Shown piece by piece: positions 43,276-51,409 of a stretch of 64,000 nt of DNA. Within the stretch, counting starts at the first letter, position 1. Every line of letters begins with the position of its first letter. The stretch lies in contig NZ_MBTF01000034.1 in NCBI RefSeq assembly GCF_002013915.1, positions 434,001 through 498,000 of the forward strand, written 5' to 3'. The notes below the pieces were generated by a model. The model had not been told where the DNA came from, did no database searches, and worked only from the letters and a program-made list of their open reading frames with translations. This stretch comes from Mucilaginibacter pedocola. Lineage in GTDB: Bacteria > Bacteroidota > Bacteroidia > Sphingobacteriales > Sphingobacteriaceae. Position numbers and translations under genes: made by a program.

Positions 43276-44079
43276 CTAAAAAAGGTTGGATTGTGCCGGA
43301 CCTGCCTCATCCTCGCCATAAACCGGCAACTTACCACCCCAATCATACAGCGCATCCCGCTGTTTGCCCTCCGGCTGTTCTTTGCCGCCACGAATAGAGA
43401 ATACCGGGTAATGCACCAGGTCATCGGATGGGATACTATAATGAAAAAATTCCTCCATATCATCGTCGCCCAAATCATCCAAAACCCAGGCCTGCTCCAT
43501 TTCCCTGGTCAGGAATAAAGGCATGCGGTGCTTATTATCGCCATCATTATGGATCCACATCATCTTCTCGTTGGGACCGCGCGTGAGCATCGAAAATGAG
43601 GCGAAATTATAAATATCGCCCGTTTTCTGGTCCACCTCCTGGCTTACCTGGTACAAAGCCGGCACATAAAACTGCTCCCGGCCCGCGATACTGATATGAT
43701 AAGGGATCTTATTTTTAAAGCCTTTGACCTTACGGTGTTCAAAGATGCCCGTAGCCGGGATCAGGCAGCGGTTCTTACGCAAACGGTACCAATAAGATTT
43801 TTTGTCTTCGATCACTCGCTCTGAGCGCGCATTCACATAATTCCTTCGTTGGGCCTGGCGTTCCCTTGGGTTGTCAATAAAGACAGGCACCACGCCCCAG
43901 CCCATGTTCGCCAAAGCCAACATCTGACGGTTAACCACAATCGGGTGCGTCGGCAAAACCTCGCAGGTAACATGGATCATATCATTCGGGTAATGCGCCA
44001 GATCGGGGGCCAGTTTGATCCCCTGAAAGTCTTTAGTGACCAATTTTATCTCTGAGTGAAAGCTGATATCCCTGCACAT
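43276..44079 (-). CDS. SOS-response-associated peptidase (SRAP/YedK-like)
   Basis: A 267-aa SRAP protein. Cys2 is directly after the initiator Met, as required for the thiazolidine DNA-protein crosslink made by this family. The other key pieces are visible: the NARSERV segment, the CLIPATGIFEHR region containing the catalytic Glu, and the HRMPLFL segment with the catalytic His. Members seal abasic sites in single-stranded DNA. It is encoded 6 nt after the 162-aa gene, and the pair diverges from dinB-dnaE across a 23-bp palindrome, consistent with joint damage induction. Confidence 0.9.
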   Translation of the reverse strand: MCRDISFHSEIKLVTKDFQGIKLAPDLAHYPNDMIHVTCEVLPTHPIVVNRQMLALANMGWGVVPVFIDNPRERQAQRRNYVNARSERVIEDKKSYWYRLRKNRCLIPATGIFEHRKVKGFKNKIPYHISIAGREQFYVPALYQVSQEVDQKTGDIYNFASFSMLTRGPNEKMMWIHNDGDNKHRMPLFLTREMEQAWVLDDLGDDDMEEFFHYSIPSDDLVHYPVFSIRGGKEQPEGKQRDALYDWGGKLPVYGEDEAGPAQSNLF

Positions 44080-44085
44080 GCTGAA

Positions 44086-44574
44086 TTATTTTATCATATC
44101 ATAAAAAAGCGCCGTATGGCTTTGCTCACCCGAAGTGATCTCTGCTTTTAAACGGCCGTGTTCAACAAATATACGCACATCGTAGTGATCTTCCTTTTTC
44201 ATGCGGATATAATGAATATAGGCCGAAACGTTTTTTACATAGGCTTTTTTCAACCTTTTTTCATGAAGCGCATCTATCGTACCATTAAAGAATAGGTTCA
44301 GTCCCGAACCGTTTTTCAACAGTTTTACAACCGCCTGGTATTGGTTGAGGTCGAGCAGGTTTTGCATCTTGCCTTCTTTAGCTGCCAGCTCCGCTTCATG
44401 GCGGCGGGCTTCCTGCTCATCCGCATAAGCGGATACCAGGAATGTTTGTTGCGCAGGCTGACCCGGCCACTGAAAGCGCTGGATCACCACATGGGGTTTG
44501 CCCATACCCATCAACTTTTTCAGGGTATCTTCCTTGATGCGCAAAAACGGATTATAAAACAAGCTATCAGTCAT
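44086..44574 (-). CDS. Hypothetical protein, 162 aa, co-transcribed with SRAP
   Basis: An alpha/beta protein without a recognised family. It is mostly helical in the middle, with a Glu/Ala/Lys-rich stretch (EQEARRHEAELAAKEG) that may be coiled coil, and two beta-rich segments. It is the first gene of the leftward SRAP operon, 6 nt ahead of SRAP. The start lies 66 bp from the palindrome at 44641-44663. Its presence only next to repair genes suggests a repair or mutagenesis accessory role, which is inferred. Confidence 0.6.
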   Translation of the reverse strand: MTDSLFYNPFLRIKEDTLKKLMGMGKPHVVIQRFQWPGQPAQQTFLVSAYADEQEARRHEAELAAKEGKMQNLLDLNQYQAVVKLLKNGSGLNLFFNGTIDALHEKRLKKAYVKNVSAYIHYIRMKKEDHYDVRIFVEHGRLKAEITSGEQSHTALFYDMIK

Positions 44575-44640
44575 TTAGCCCAGCCTCCAAATTTATTTTC
44601 AAATATAAACAAAATGCTAATATTTTTAGTATTAGTTTTG

Positions 44641-44663
44641 TTATCCGTTTTGAAAACGAATAA
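44641..44663. promoter_or_regulatory. 23-bp palindromic operator between divergent repair operons
   Basis: TTATCCGTTTT and AAAACGAATAA are reverse complements except for one pair, centred on the G at 44652. The core, CGTTTTGAAAACG (44646-44658), is perfect. The site lies midway between the starts of the SRAP operon (44574, leftward) and dinB (44720, rightward). A LexA-type or other damage-response repressor is a natural candidate. No repressor gene is in the window. Confidence 0.6.
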
Positions 44664-44719
44664 AAATAAAATTCTGATGTGATTAACAACGAAGGTTGAA
44701 CGAAGATAATTAAGGCAAA

Positions 44720-45877
44720 ATGAGCACAGACCGCCAGATCATCCACATGGACCAGGACGCATTTTTTGTTTCCGTGGAAGTCCGTAAAAACCCCCAACTG
44801 ACTGGCAAACCGGTGATCATCGGCAGCCTTTCCGACCGTGGCGTGGTCGCTTCGTGCAGCTATGAAGCCCGAAAATTCGGTATCCACTCCGCCATGCCCG
44901 CGCGCATGGCGCGGATGCTCTGCCCGCACGGCATCTGGATCCGGGGCAACATGGACGAATACTCCAAAGCCTCGCATGAGATCACCGAGATCCTCAAACA
45001 AAATGTCCCCCTTATTGAAAAAGCCAGCATCGATGAGCATTACATCGATATGTCCGGCATGGACAAGCATTTCGGCACCCTGCGCTATGCCAAGGAACTG
45101 CGGGCAAAAGTCATGAAAGAAACCGCGCTGCCGATCTCCTTCGGGCTTTCCGTCAACAAAACGGTATCCAAAATGGCCACCAACGAATGCAAACCCAACG
45201 GCGAACTCAATATTGAAAAAGCCGTCGTGCAGCCCTTTTTAAACCCGCTATCCATCCGTAAAATACCTGGGCTGGGCGAAAAGACTTTTATCAAACTGAG
45301 CGATATGGGCATTAAACGCATCTATGAACTGTCACAGGTGCACCCCGAATACATGAACAGCATCTTGGGCAAGAACGGCATCTGGTTGTTACAAAAAGCC
45401 AGGGGCATCGATGATTCGCCTATTATCCCTTACCAGGAACAAAAATCCATCGGTACGCAAAGTACCTTCAAAAATGACAGCATCGACCTCGTATCCATCA
45501 ATTACCTCCTGACCGCGATGGTCATGGAACTGGCTTTTGAGCTGCGCCAGAAAAAGAAACAGACCGCCTGTATCACCGTAACAGTCCGCTATTCTACGCG
45601 GGAAGACGTGACCAAACAGTCCAGCATTCCCTATACCGCGCTGGACGGGCCATTGATCAGCAAAACGAAAGAACTCTTTAAACAGGCCTATCAAAAACGG
45701 CTTCTCATCAGGCTCGTGGGTGTCCGCCTGTCCAGCCTGGTCAACGGCTTTGAACAGATCGACCTGTACAGCGAATCGGAAGAACAATACAGCCTGTGCC
45801 AGGCCATGGATAAGATCCGCCGCCGCTTTGGCCCGGATGCGATCAAACTGGCCTCGGGCATCAACCTCAATCTGTAA
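44720..45877 (+). CDS. dinB: Y-family DNA polymerase (DinB/Pol IV-like)
   Basis: A 385-aa translesion polymerase. The catalytic palm motifs are present: IIHMDQDAFFVSVEVRKNPQL with the first metal Asp, and KASIDEHYIDMSG with the second acidic pair (SIDE). The steric segment after it reads VVASCSYEARKFGIHSAMP, typical of DinB. The little-finger domain is in the C-terminal third, where QNIDLYS-like ends (GFEQIDLYSE) occur. The gene is followed after 4 nt by a DnaE-type gene. This dinB-dnaE order is the mobile mutasome arrangement found on plasmids and elements. Expression is likely controlled by the palindrome upstream. Confidence 0.92.
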   Translation: MSTDRQIIHMDQDAFFVSVEVRKNPQLTGKPVIIGSLSDRGVVASCSYEARKFGIHSAMPARMARMLCPHGIWIRGNMDEYSKASHEITEILKQNVPLIEKASIDEHYIDMSGMDKHFGTLRYAKELRAKVMKETALPISFGLSVNKTVSKMATNECKPNGELNIEKAVVQPFLNPLSIRKIPGLGEKTFIKLSDMGIKRIYELSQVHPEYMNSILGKNGIWLLQKARGIDDSPIIPYQEQKSIGTQSTFKNDSIDLVSINYLLTAMVMELAFELRQKKKQTACITVTVRYSTREDVTKQSSIPYTALDGPLISKTKELFKQAYQKRLLIRLVGVRLSSLVNGFEQIDLYSESEEQYSLCQAMDKIRRRFGPDAIKLASGINLNL

Positions 45878-45881
45878 GGCT

Positions 45882-48824
45882 ATGTACCTGAACGTCCATT
45901 CCCAATACAGCCTCCGCTACGGCACCCTGTCCATCCCGGCGCTGGTCGAAGAAGCCGTTGCCTGCGGCGTGACCCAAATGGTGCTGACCGATATCAACAA
46001 TTCCACCGGCATCATGGAGTTTATGCGGGAATGCGACGAAAAAGGCATCAAGCCCATTGCCGGGCTGGAGTTCCGTAAAAACAAGCGCCTCCTGTATTTC
46101 GGCATCGCCCGCAACAAAGAAGGCATGAAGGAACTGAACGATTTCCTGACCGAACATAACCTCGAACAAAAGCCCTTACCTGACCTAGCCCCGGGCTTTC
46201 AAAACGCTTATGTAGTTTATCCTTATGGCCACCCGGAACCCTTAAACGAAAACGAGTATTTAGGCATCCGCCACGAACAGCTCAACAGCCTGTTTAATAA
46301 GGATATTACCTCCATAAAAGATAAACTACTCACTTTACAGCCGGTTTTTATCGGCGATAATATCGAATACCGCCTGCACGAATACCTGCGCGGCATCGAC
46401 CTGAACGTGGTATTGACCGAGGTTAGCCCGGAAGATAAATGTAAAAAAACAGACCGGTTCCTGCCGCCCGGCCAGCTGGAAGCTAAGTTTGCACGGTATG
46501 CCTTTATCCTGGACAATACCCGCAACCTCATGAACCGCTGCGTCATGGATTATCCCAAAGGGCGGGTCAACCTCAACCGCCGCACTTTTACCGGCAACAA
46601 AAAGAACGACCGCGAACTGCTGGAAAAACTCGCGCTCAGCGGCATGGAATACCGTTACGGCAAAACCAATAAGGAAGCCCTGAAAAAAGTAAAGCATGAA
46701 CTGAAGGTCATTTACGAACTGGACTTTTGCGCTTATTTCCTCATTACCTGGGATATCATCCGTTACTCCGGCTCGCAGGGCTATTACCATGTGGGGCGTG
46801 GCTCCGGTGCCAACAGCATTGTGGCCTACTGCCTCAAAATTACCGATGTTGACCCCATAGAACTGGACCTTTATTTTGAGCGGTTCCTTAATGCCCAGCG
46901 GACTTCCCCGCCCGATTTTGATATCGATTATTCCTGGGATGAGCGGGAAGATGTACAGGATTACATTTTCAAACGTTACGGCAGCCAGCATACCGCGCTG
47001 CTCGGCACTATGTCCACCTTCAAAGACCGCAGCATCATCCGGGAGATCGGCAAAGTGATGGGCCTGCCCAAAGCCGAAATAGACGGCTTTACCGACCAGA
47101 CGCGCGCAGCCGTTAACCAGAACAACGATACCTTCCGGAAGATCGTCGCCATTCATGAACGCATGGCCAATATGCCCAACCAGCGCTCCATCCATGCCGG
47201 CGGCGTTTTGATCACCGAAGAACCCATTACGTATTATACCGCCCTTGACCTGCCGCCGAAAGGCATGGCCACCGTGCAATGGGATATGTACGAAGCGGAA
47301 AAGATCGGTTTCGACAAATACGATATCCTGAGCCAGCGCGGCATCGGGCATATCAAAATGGCCGTCCAACTGGTCGAAGAAAACCAGCAGCGCAAGATCG
47401 ATATCCACCAGGTCAAAACCTTTATGCAAGACCCCTTAGTGAATGCCAATCTCAAAAAGGGAAATACCAAGGGGTGCTTTTATATCGAATCACCCGCCAT
47501 GATGCAGCTCAACCGTAAACTCCAGTGCGATAACTACCGTGTCCTCGTTGCTGCCAGCTCCATTATCCGCCCCGGCGTAGCCAGTTCCGGCATGATGGGA
47601 GAGTACATCAAGAACCACCATAACCCCGGCCAGGTGAAATACCTGCACCCCGTGATGGAAGAACAACTCAAAGAAACCTATGGTGTGATGGTTTACCAGG
47701 AAGATGTGATCAAGATCTGTATCCACTTCGCCGGGATGGACGGTACCGATGCCGATATCCTGCGCCGGGGCATGAGCGGCAAGTACCGCTCCAAAAAAGA
47801 GTTTGACCGGCTGGTAGAACGTTTTCATGAAGGTGCCATCAAACTTGGCCGCGCCGAACACATTGTGAAAGAAGTATGGCGGCAGGTATCCTCATTCGCC
47901 GGTTACAGTTTTTCCAAAGCACACTCCGCCAGCTTCGCCGTGGAAAGCTACCAGAGCCTTTACCTCAAAACGTATTTCCCCAGGGAGTTCATGGTCGCCG
48001 TCCTCAATAATTACGGCGGCTTTTACGACCGCGCACTCTACGTACAGGAACTGCAGCGTTCAGGCGGCATCGTGCACCTGCCCTGCGTGAACAACAGCGA
48101 CAGCCTGGTGAACATCGGCGGCGTGGATGTCCACCTCGGCTTTGTCGGCATCCATGGGCTGAACGAAACCTTCATCGAACTCATACCAACAGAGCGCAAA
48201 CTCAATGGCCCTTACCAGAGCCTCGAAGATTTTGTCAAACGTACCAGCATCGGTTTAGAACAGGCCATTACCCTCATCCGCGTGGGGGCGCTCCGTTTTA
48301 CCGGCAAAAGCAAAAAAGAACTGCTGTGGGCCATACACCTGCTCCTGGGCAACAAATCCAAACCCAGCAACAACGCAGAACTTTTCCAGGTAGAAGCCAA
48401 AAACTATGCCCTGCCCGTGCTCGTCAACACCCAGCTGGAGAATGCCTACCACGAACTGGAACTGCTCGGTTTCCCCATCAGCATGACCCTGTTCGACCTG
48501 CTGCAAACCGATTACCGGGGCGAGATAGGCGCTAACGACCTCATCAACCACGTAGGGCAGACCGTCAAAATAGTCGGCGAATATGTTTGCGAGAAAACCG
48601 TACACACCAAAAACAACCAGCGGATGTGGTTCGGCAACTTCCTCGATGCCGAAGGCAATACCTTTGACACCGTACATTTTCCCAACAACACGCCGCAATA
48701 TCCTTTCCGCGGCAAAGGCTGCTACCTCATCCTCGGCAAGGTCGTCGCCGAATTCGGCTTCGCCAGCCTCGAAGTACAAAAATTCGCCAAGCTGCCCATC
48801 TTACCCAACCCCGTAATCTCTTAA
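45882..48824 (+). CDS. dnaE2: DnaE-type DNA polymerase III alpha subunit of the translesion type
   Basis: A 980-aa C-family polymerase starting at the ATG at 45882, in frame with and 4 nt after dinB; an upstream in-frame start would overlap dinB by more than 150 bp. The PHP domain at the N-terminus is degenerate: LNVHSQYS replaces the usual HLHVHS, and LTDINNSTG replaces TDHgn, so its metal site is unlikely to be functional. The polymerase motifs are intact: GRGSGANSIVAY, and SPPDFDIDYSWDERE with Asp345, 347 and 349. IHAGGVLITEE and a C-terminal OB domain follow. It is shorter than replicative DnaE (about 1160 aa) and lacks a beta-clamp tail I can name. The pair with dinB indicates mutagenic repair synthesis. 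Confidence 0.9.
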   Translation: MYLNVHSQYSLRYGTLSIPALVEEAVACGVTQMVLTDINNSTGIMEFMRECDEKGIKPIAGLEFRKNKRLLYFGIARNKEGMKELNDFLTEHNLEQKPLPDLAPGFQNAYVVYPYGHPEPLNENEYLGIRHEQLNSLFNKDITSIKDKLLTLQPVFIGDNIEYRLHEYLRGIDLNVVLTEVSPEDKCKKTDRFLPPGQLEAKFARYAFILDNTRNLMNRCVMDYPKGRVNLNRRTFTGNKKNDRELLEKLALSGMEYRYGKTNKEALKKVKHELKVIYELDFCAYFLITWDIIRYSGSQGYYHVGRGSGANSIVAYCLKITDVDPIELDLYFERFLNAQRTSPPDFDIDYSWDEREDVQDYIFKRYGSQHTALLGTMSTFKDRSIIREIGKVMGLPKAEIDGFTDQTRAAVNQNNDTFRKIVAIHERMANMPNQRSIHAGGVLITEEPITYYTALDLPPKGMATVQWDMYEAEKIGFDKYDILSQRGIGHIKMAVQLVEENQQRKIDIHQVKTFMQDPLVNANLKKGNTKGCFYIESPAMMQLNRKLQCDNYRVLVAASSIIRPGVASSGMMGEYIKNHHNPGQVKYLHPVMEEQLKETYGVMVYQEDVIKICIHFAGMDGTDADILRRGMSGKYRSKKEFDRLVERFHEGAIKLGRAEHIVKEVWRQVSSFAGYSFSKAHSASFAVESYQSLYLKTYFPREFMVAVLNNYGGFYDRALYVQELQRSGGIVHLPCVNNSDSLVNIGGVDVHLGFVGIHGLNETFIELIPTERKLNGPYQSLEDFVKRTSIGLEQAITLIRVGALRFTGKSKKELLWAIHLLLGNKSKPSNNAELFQVEAKNYALPVLVNTQLENAYHELELLGFPISMTLFDLLQTDYRGEIGANDLINHVGQTVKIVGEYVCEKTVHTKNNQRMWFGNFLDAEGNTFDTVHFPNNTPQYPFRGKGCYLILGKVVAEFGFASLEVQKFAKLPILPNPVIS

Positions 48825-48834
48825 AACCAACCCC

Positions 48835-49074
48835 ATGGAAAGAATCAATATCCAATGCCTCATCGGCGGAAAAGAAACCCAGCTGCAGTTAGACAAAAAG
48901 GCCATGCCCGGCGAAAACGGCCCCTGTTTCATGATCACTGCGGATGGCTGCTTCAAAGGCTATATAACTCAAAAGAACGGAGCCTACCAGCCCATTGGCA
49001 GCCTTTACTTTATTATAGAAGACCTGCGGGCCATAGCTGAACAAATCGAAAGGCAAACTTCTTCCGCCATATAG
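48835..49074 (+). CDS. Hypothetical protein, 79 aa
   Basis: A small protein with a beta-rich middle (CFMITADGCFKGYI) and helical ends, starting 10 bp after the dnaE stop. It fits a family of short Bacteroidota proteins of unknown role. It may be the third gene of the dinB-dnaE operon. There is no motif from which a function could be inferred. Confidence 0.6.
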   Translation: MERINIQCLIGGKETQLQLDKKAMPGENGPCFMITADGCFKGYITQKNGAYQPIGSLYFIIEDLRAIAEQIERQTSSAI

Positions 49075-49110
49075 CATTGGGCAGTTGCCAATTATTATTT
49101 AGCTTCGTTT

Positions 49111-49806
49111 ATGGAAAACAGCCAAACGAAGAAAATGCTGATCCTGAGAGCCTGCGGTTCGGCCGGCGAGGATAAAGAATGCGTCAATATCAAAGCCCAA
49201 GCCGAGCTTTATGGTATATCCGTACATGATCATTGCCCAAAGACAAACGAAGAATTGATCCAGGCACTTAACGGCGGCGAAACCTTTGATTATATTTATT
49301 TAGCCAGCCATGGCAATGAAGAAGGTTTTGGGAATGAAGATGGTACCATCGATCTAACCTGGATGAACTTTGGTACACAGCTTTGTACTGCGACGTGTAT
49401 GAACGAAGATTGTATTATTTTGCTGTCCTGTTGCCGGGGCGGCTTGAACCAGGTAGCGTACACTTTATTCTACTGCTGCGAAAAAATTGCCTATATCGCC
49501 GGGCCAAGGCAGAGCCTTTATCCATACGACTTACTGATCGGGTTTAATATATTGTTATATAACCTGGAGCACCGCGGCATTGACCCGATAGTTGCCTGTG
49601 AAAAGATAAAAGCCGGAACTGATATCCGCTTCGTTTGTTTTGACCGGCTGGAGACCGAGTCGGAACCTGCTTACTGGATGCACATCAAACGCTTCAATCC
49701 AGAAACGCTAAATCAGGTAAACGAGGCCAAAGAAAAAGCAAACGAAACACCCGCCTATATCCCGCCGGAAGTAAGCGGATACGTAAAAAGCAAAATCGTT
49801 CCCTGA
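49111..49806 (+). CDS. Caspase/CHAT-like cysteine-protease-fold protein
   Basis: A 231-aa protein with the caspase-fold dyad. His67 is in YLASHGNEEGFG and Cys107 (or Cys108) in IILLSCCRGG, 40 residues apart, each at the end of a hydrophobic strand (FDYIYLASHG, DCIILLSC), which is the layout of the CHAT and metacaspase groups. The other strands (KKMLILRACGS at the start, KIAYIAGPRQS after) complete the core. No death or sensor domain is attached, so the protein is a bare protease domain of unusual minimal size. It is followed after 23 bp by a 145-aa gene, and together they may form a two-gene unit. Activity and substrates are inferred. Confidence 0.7.
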   Translation: MENSQTKKMLILRACGSAGEDKECVNIKAQAELYGISVHDHCPKTNEELIQALNGGETFDYIYLASHGNEEGFGNEDGTIDLTWMNFGTQLCTATCMNEDCIILLSCCRGGLNQVAYTLFYCCEKIAYIAGPRQSLYPYDLLIGFNILLYNLEHRGIDPIVACEKIKAGTDIRFVCFDRLETESEPAYWMHIKRFNPETLNQVNEAKEKANETPAYIPPEVSGYVKSKIVP

Positions 49807-49829
49807 AAACACAACATAAAATCATCATC

Positions 49830-50267
49830 ATGACACCTATAGCAGAAAGATTTTTACAAATATTCAAAGACACTAATACTGCACGCAATGCGATCCTTAT
49901 GCCGCAGGTTATTACTCTTCAGGTAAATAAATGGCCTTTTGAGTTGCGTGAAAAGGCAGGCGAGGCTTACCAGACCTTAGCGGATGAAGAATACTTAACT
50001 TTTGAGCACAACAAATACAAGTTACTGGATAAAGGGTTTGATCACCTGTATGCAGATCAAAGCATTGCTCAGACGAGGCAGCTTGTTCTCGGCTTGTTTG
50101 AAAAGAACAACCTGAAACCCGGCCATATCTTACCCCATGGCGTATTGAACAGCGCGAGGTTAAAATGGAACGCCTATCACCAGGAAAAACTGGGTACCAC
50201 ATTAACGGACCTACAAAAGGAAGGTGATCTTGGGTTGGAACAGTTGGGTTACCGCTTGCTTAAATAA
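49830..50267 (+). CDS. Winged-helix-like protein, 145 aa, partner of the caspase-like gene
   Basis: A helical protein without a named family. Residues 20-75 (PQVITLQVNKWPFELREKAGEAY, in parts INPFELREKAG and LADEEYLTFEHNKYKLLDKGF) look like a winged helix, with a beta-wing EYLTFEHNKYKL. The remainder is helical. It might bind DNA and control the pair, or deliver the protease to a target. It is convergent with the Abi gene, 8 bp apart. Evidence for function is only its position. Confidence 0.5.
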   Translation: MTPIAERFLQIFKDTNTARNAILMPQVITLQVNKWPFELREKAGEAYQTLADEEYLTFEHNKYKLLDKGFDHLYADQSIAQTRQLVLGLFEKNNLKPGHILPHGVLNSARLKWNAYHQEKLGTTLTDLQKEGDLGLEQLGYRLLK

Positions 50268-50275
50268 AAAGCGAA

Positions 50276-51238
50276 CTACACCCAGGCCGGTGTTTTTTCC
50301 CAACCCGCCGGGAAGCCCATATAGCCAAGGTTGATCTTGGGGTACTCCGCGATCAGGGCCTGAAACTTGTTCACTAAACTGTGCTCCGGATTAATCACAT
50401 TCAGCAGCCGGATCATGATGCTCAATGTGCCATAATAGCATGTGTTAAAATTTTCATCTATAGTGCCGCTGAATTTAAATTCTTTGCGTTCGGGTACTTT
50501 GAACCTATCCGCAGTCGTCCGGCGGTTCCAAAGGCGGCCATGGTGTGCGCAGATATTACGGATATTCGTCAGGTAGAGGAACCAGCTGGACAAATACAAA
50601 TGCGGTATGCCGAAGCCGGAAGCGACCGCTTGCTTTTCGGCGCTGTTCACCAATGCATCGTACAGCCGGGCGATCTTGCCCATAGATAAGATTTCCATCG
50701 CCATATTGGATGGTGGTAAGCGTTCAGCAGTATACTTGGACTGGAACTTTTTGATGAATAGTTCTGTCGATTTGTCGAAATTCTCCTTTACTTCTGCCAT
50801 GATAAAGGCATGGGTATCCAAATATTTTCTCGGCATTTCCATTTCACCCTTTTCGACTCTTTCGATAACATCCTCAGGCGGTGTCAGCCGGCTGTAGTGA
50901 GCGGCCTCCGTATACCAGTAAAAGTCATGCTTCGCGGAATAAGTATTGGTCAGCAGGATTCGCATCGCCACTTCGATCCGTTCCAGGTAAGAGGCAGTCA
51001 GATACCTTAGTTTTTTATCAAAAGTATAAGTATCGATGATATCATCGAAAGTAGTGCCGTCTTTAAACTGGTGGCTGCCGTCATTGGCCTGCAGGTGGTA
51101 CATATAACCACTTAACCTGTAATAGCCTACTGTTGTCAGATATTTGGCAGCACGCGCTTCATCAGGAATCGCCAAACCTCGATTTTTGAGCAATTCGATC
51201 TGCTCATCACAGGTGGTGGAAGGTTTGGTGTATCTCAT
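50276..51238 (-). CDS. AbiF/AbiD-type (Abi_2) abortive infection protein with HEPN motif
   Basis: A 320-aa Abi_2 protein. The conserved N-terminal block YLTTVGYYRLSGYMYHL (in parts VGYYRLSGYM) is the hallmark, and the C-terminal part contains LTNIRNICAHHGRLWNR, where Arg227, Asn228 and His232 form the HEPN RNase motif RNxxxH. HEPN proteins of this family act as RNA-cleaving toxins in phage defence, and AbiF members are reported to be controlled by an adjacent structured RNA. Just upstream (51254-51308) is a promoter-driven short RNA candidate. The start at 51238 directly follows the 8-nt complement of that RNA. The gene is convergent with the caspase-like pair. Confidence 0.88.
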   Translation of the reverse strand: MRYTKPSTTCDEQIELLKNRGLAIPDEARAAKYLTTVGYYRLSGYMYHLQANDGSHQFKDGTTFDDIIDTYTFDKKLRYLTASYLERIEVAMRILLTNTYSAKHDFYWYTEAAHYSRLTPPEDVIERVEKGEMEMPRKYLDTHAFIMAEVKENFDKSTELFIKKFQSKYTAERLPPSNMAMEILSMGKIARLYDALVNSAEKQAVASGFGIPHLYLSSWFLYLTNIRNICAHHGRLWNRRTTADRFKVPERKEFKFSGTIDENFNTCYYGTLSIMIRLLNVINPEHSLVNKFQALIAEYPKINLGYMGFPAGWEKTPAWV

Positions 51239-51253
51239 ACGAAAGTATAGGGC

Positions 51254-51308
51254 AAAAAAAAGCCCCGCAAGTGTGCTTAACTTTCGTCATAGGCATGCGA
51301 GGGGTTAT
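51254..51308 (-). ncRNA. Probable AbiF-associated small structured RNA
   Basis: On the minus strand, a full promoter match (51314-51345) is followed by about 55 nt that form a hairpin with arms CCCC..GCA (51296-51304) and TGCGGGG (51263-51269) and then a run of eight to nine U residues (51254-51261), so the unit has its own start and its own terminator. Its loop contains ACGAAAGT (51280-51287). The same 8 nt in complement, ACTTTCGT (51239-51246), lie immediately before the abi ATG. Structured RNAs next to AbiF genes are known; the match to the published motif is my inference. Confidence 0.65.
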
Positions 51309-51313
51309 TGATA

Positions 51314-51345
51314 CAAATATAAAGTTTCTTAAATGGATATGCAAA
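51314..51345 (-). promoter_or_regulatory. Strong promoter for the small RNA and the abi gene
   Basis: Read on the minus strand, TTTG (51342-51345) and TATATTTG (51314-51321) are separated by 20 bp, a full match to the Bacteroidota consensus. It would start transcription near 51307, at the beginning of the RNA hairpin. Confidence 0.75.
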
Positions 51346-51409
51346 AAAAATTTACATGTCTATTTAAGTAGTAAAAACTCGGCCTGTCCAATGCAAAAAC
51401 TTGAGATCA

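Noticed and set aside
46335..47429. Long antisense ORF of 364 aa inside the dnaE-type gene
   Set aside because: It is a shadow of the GC-rich coding frame on the other strand; the sense strand carries complete polymerase motifs.
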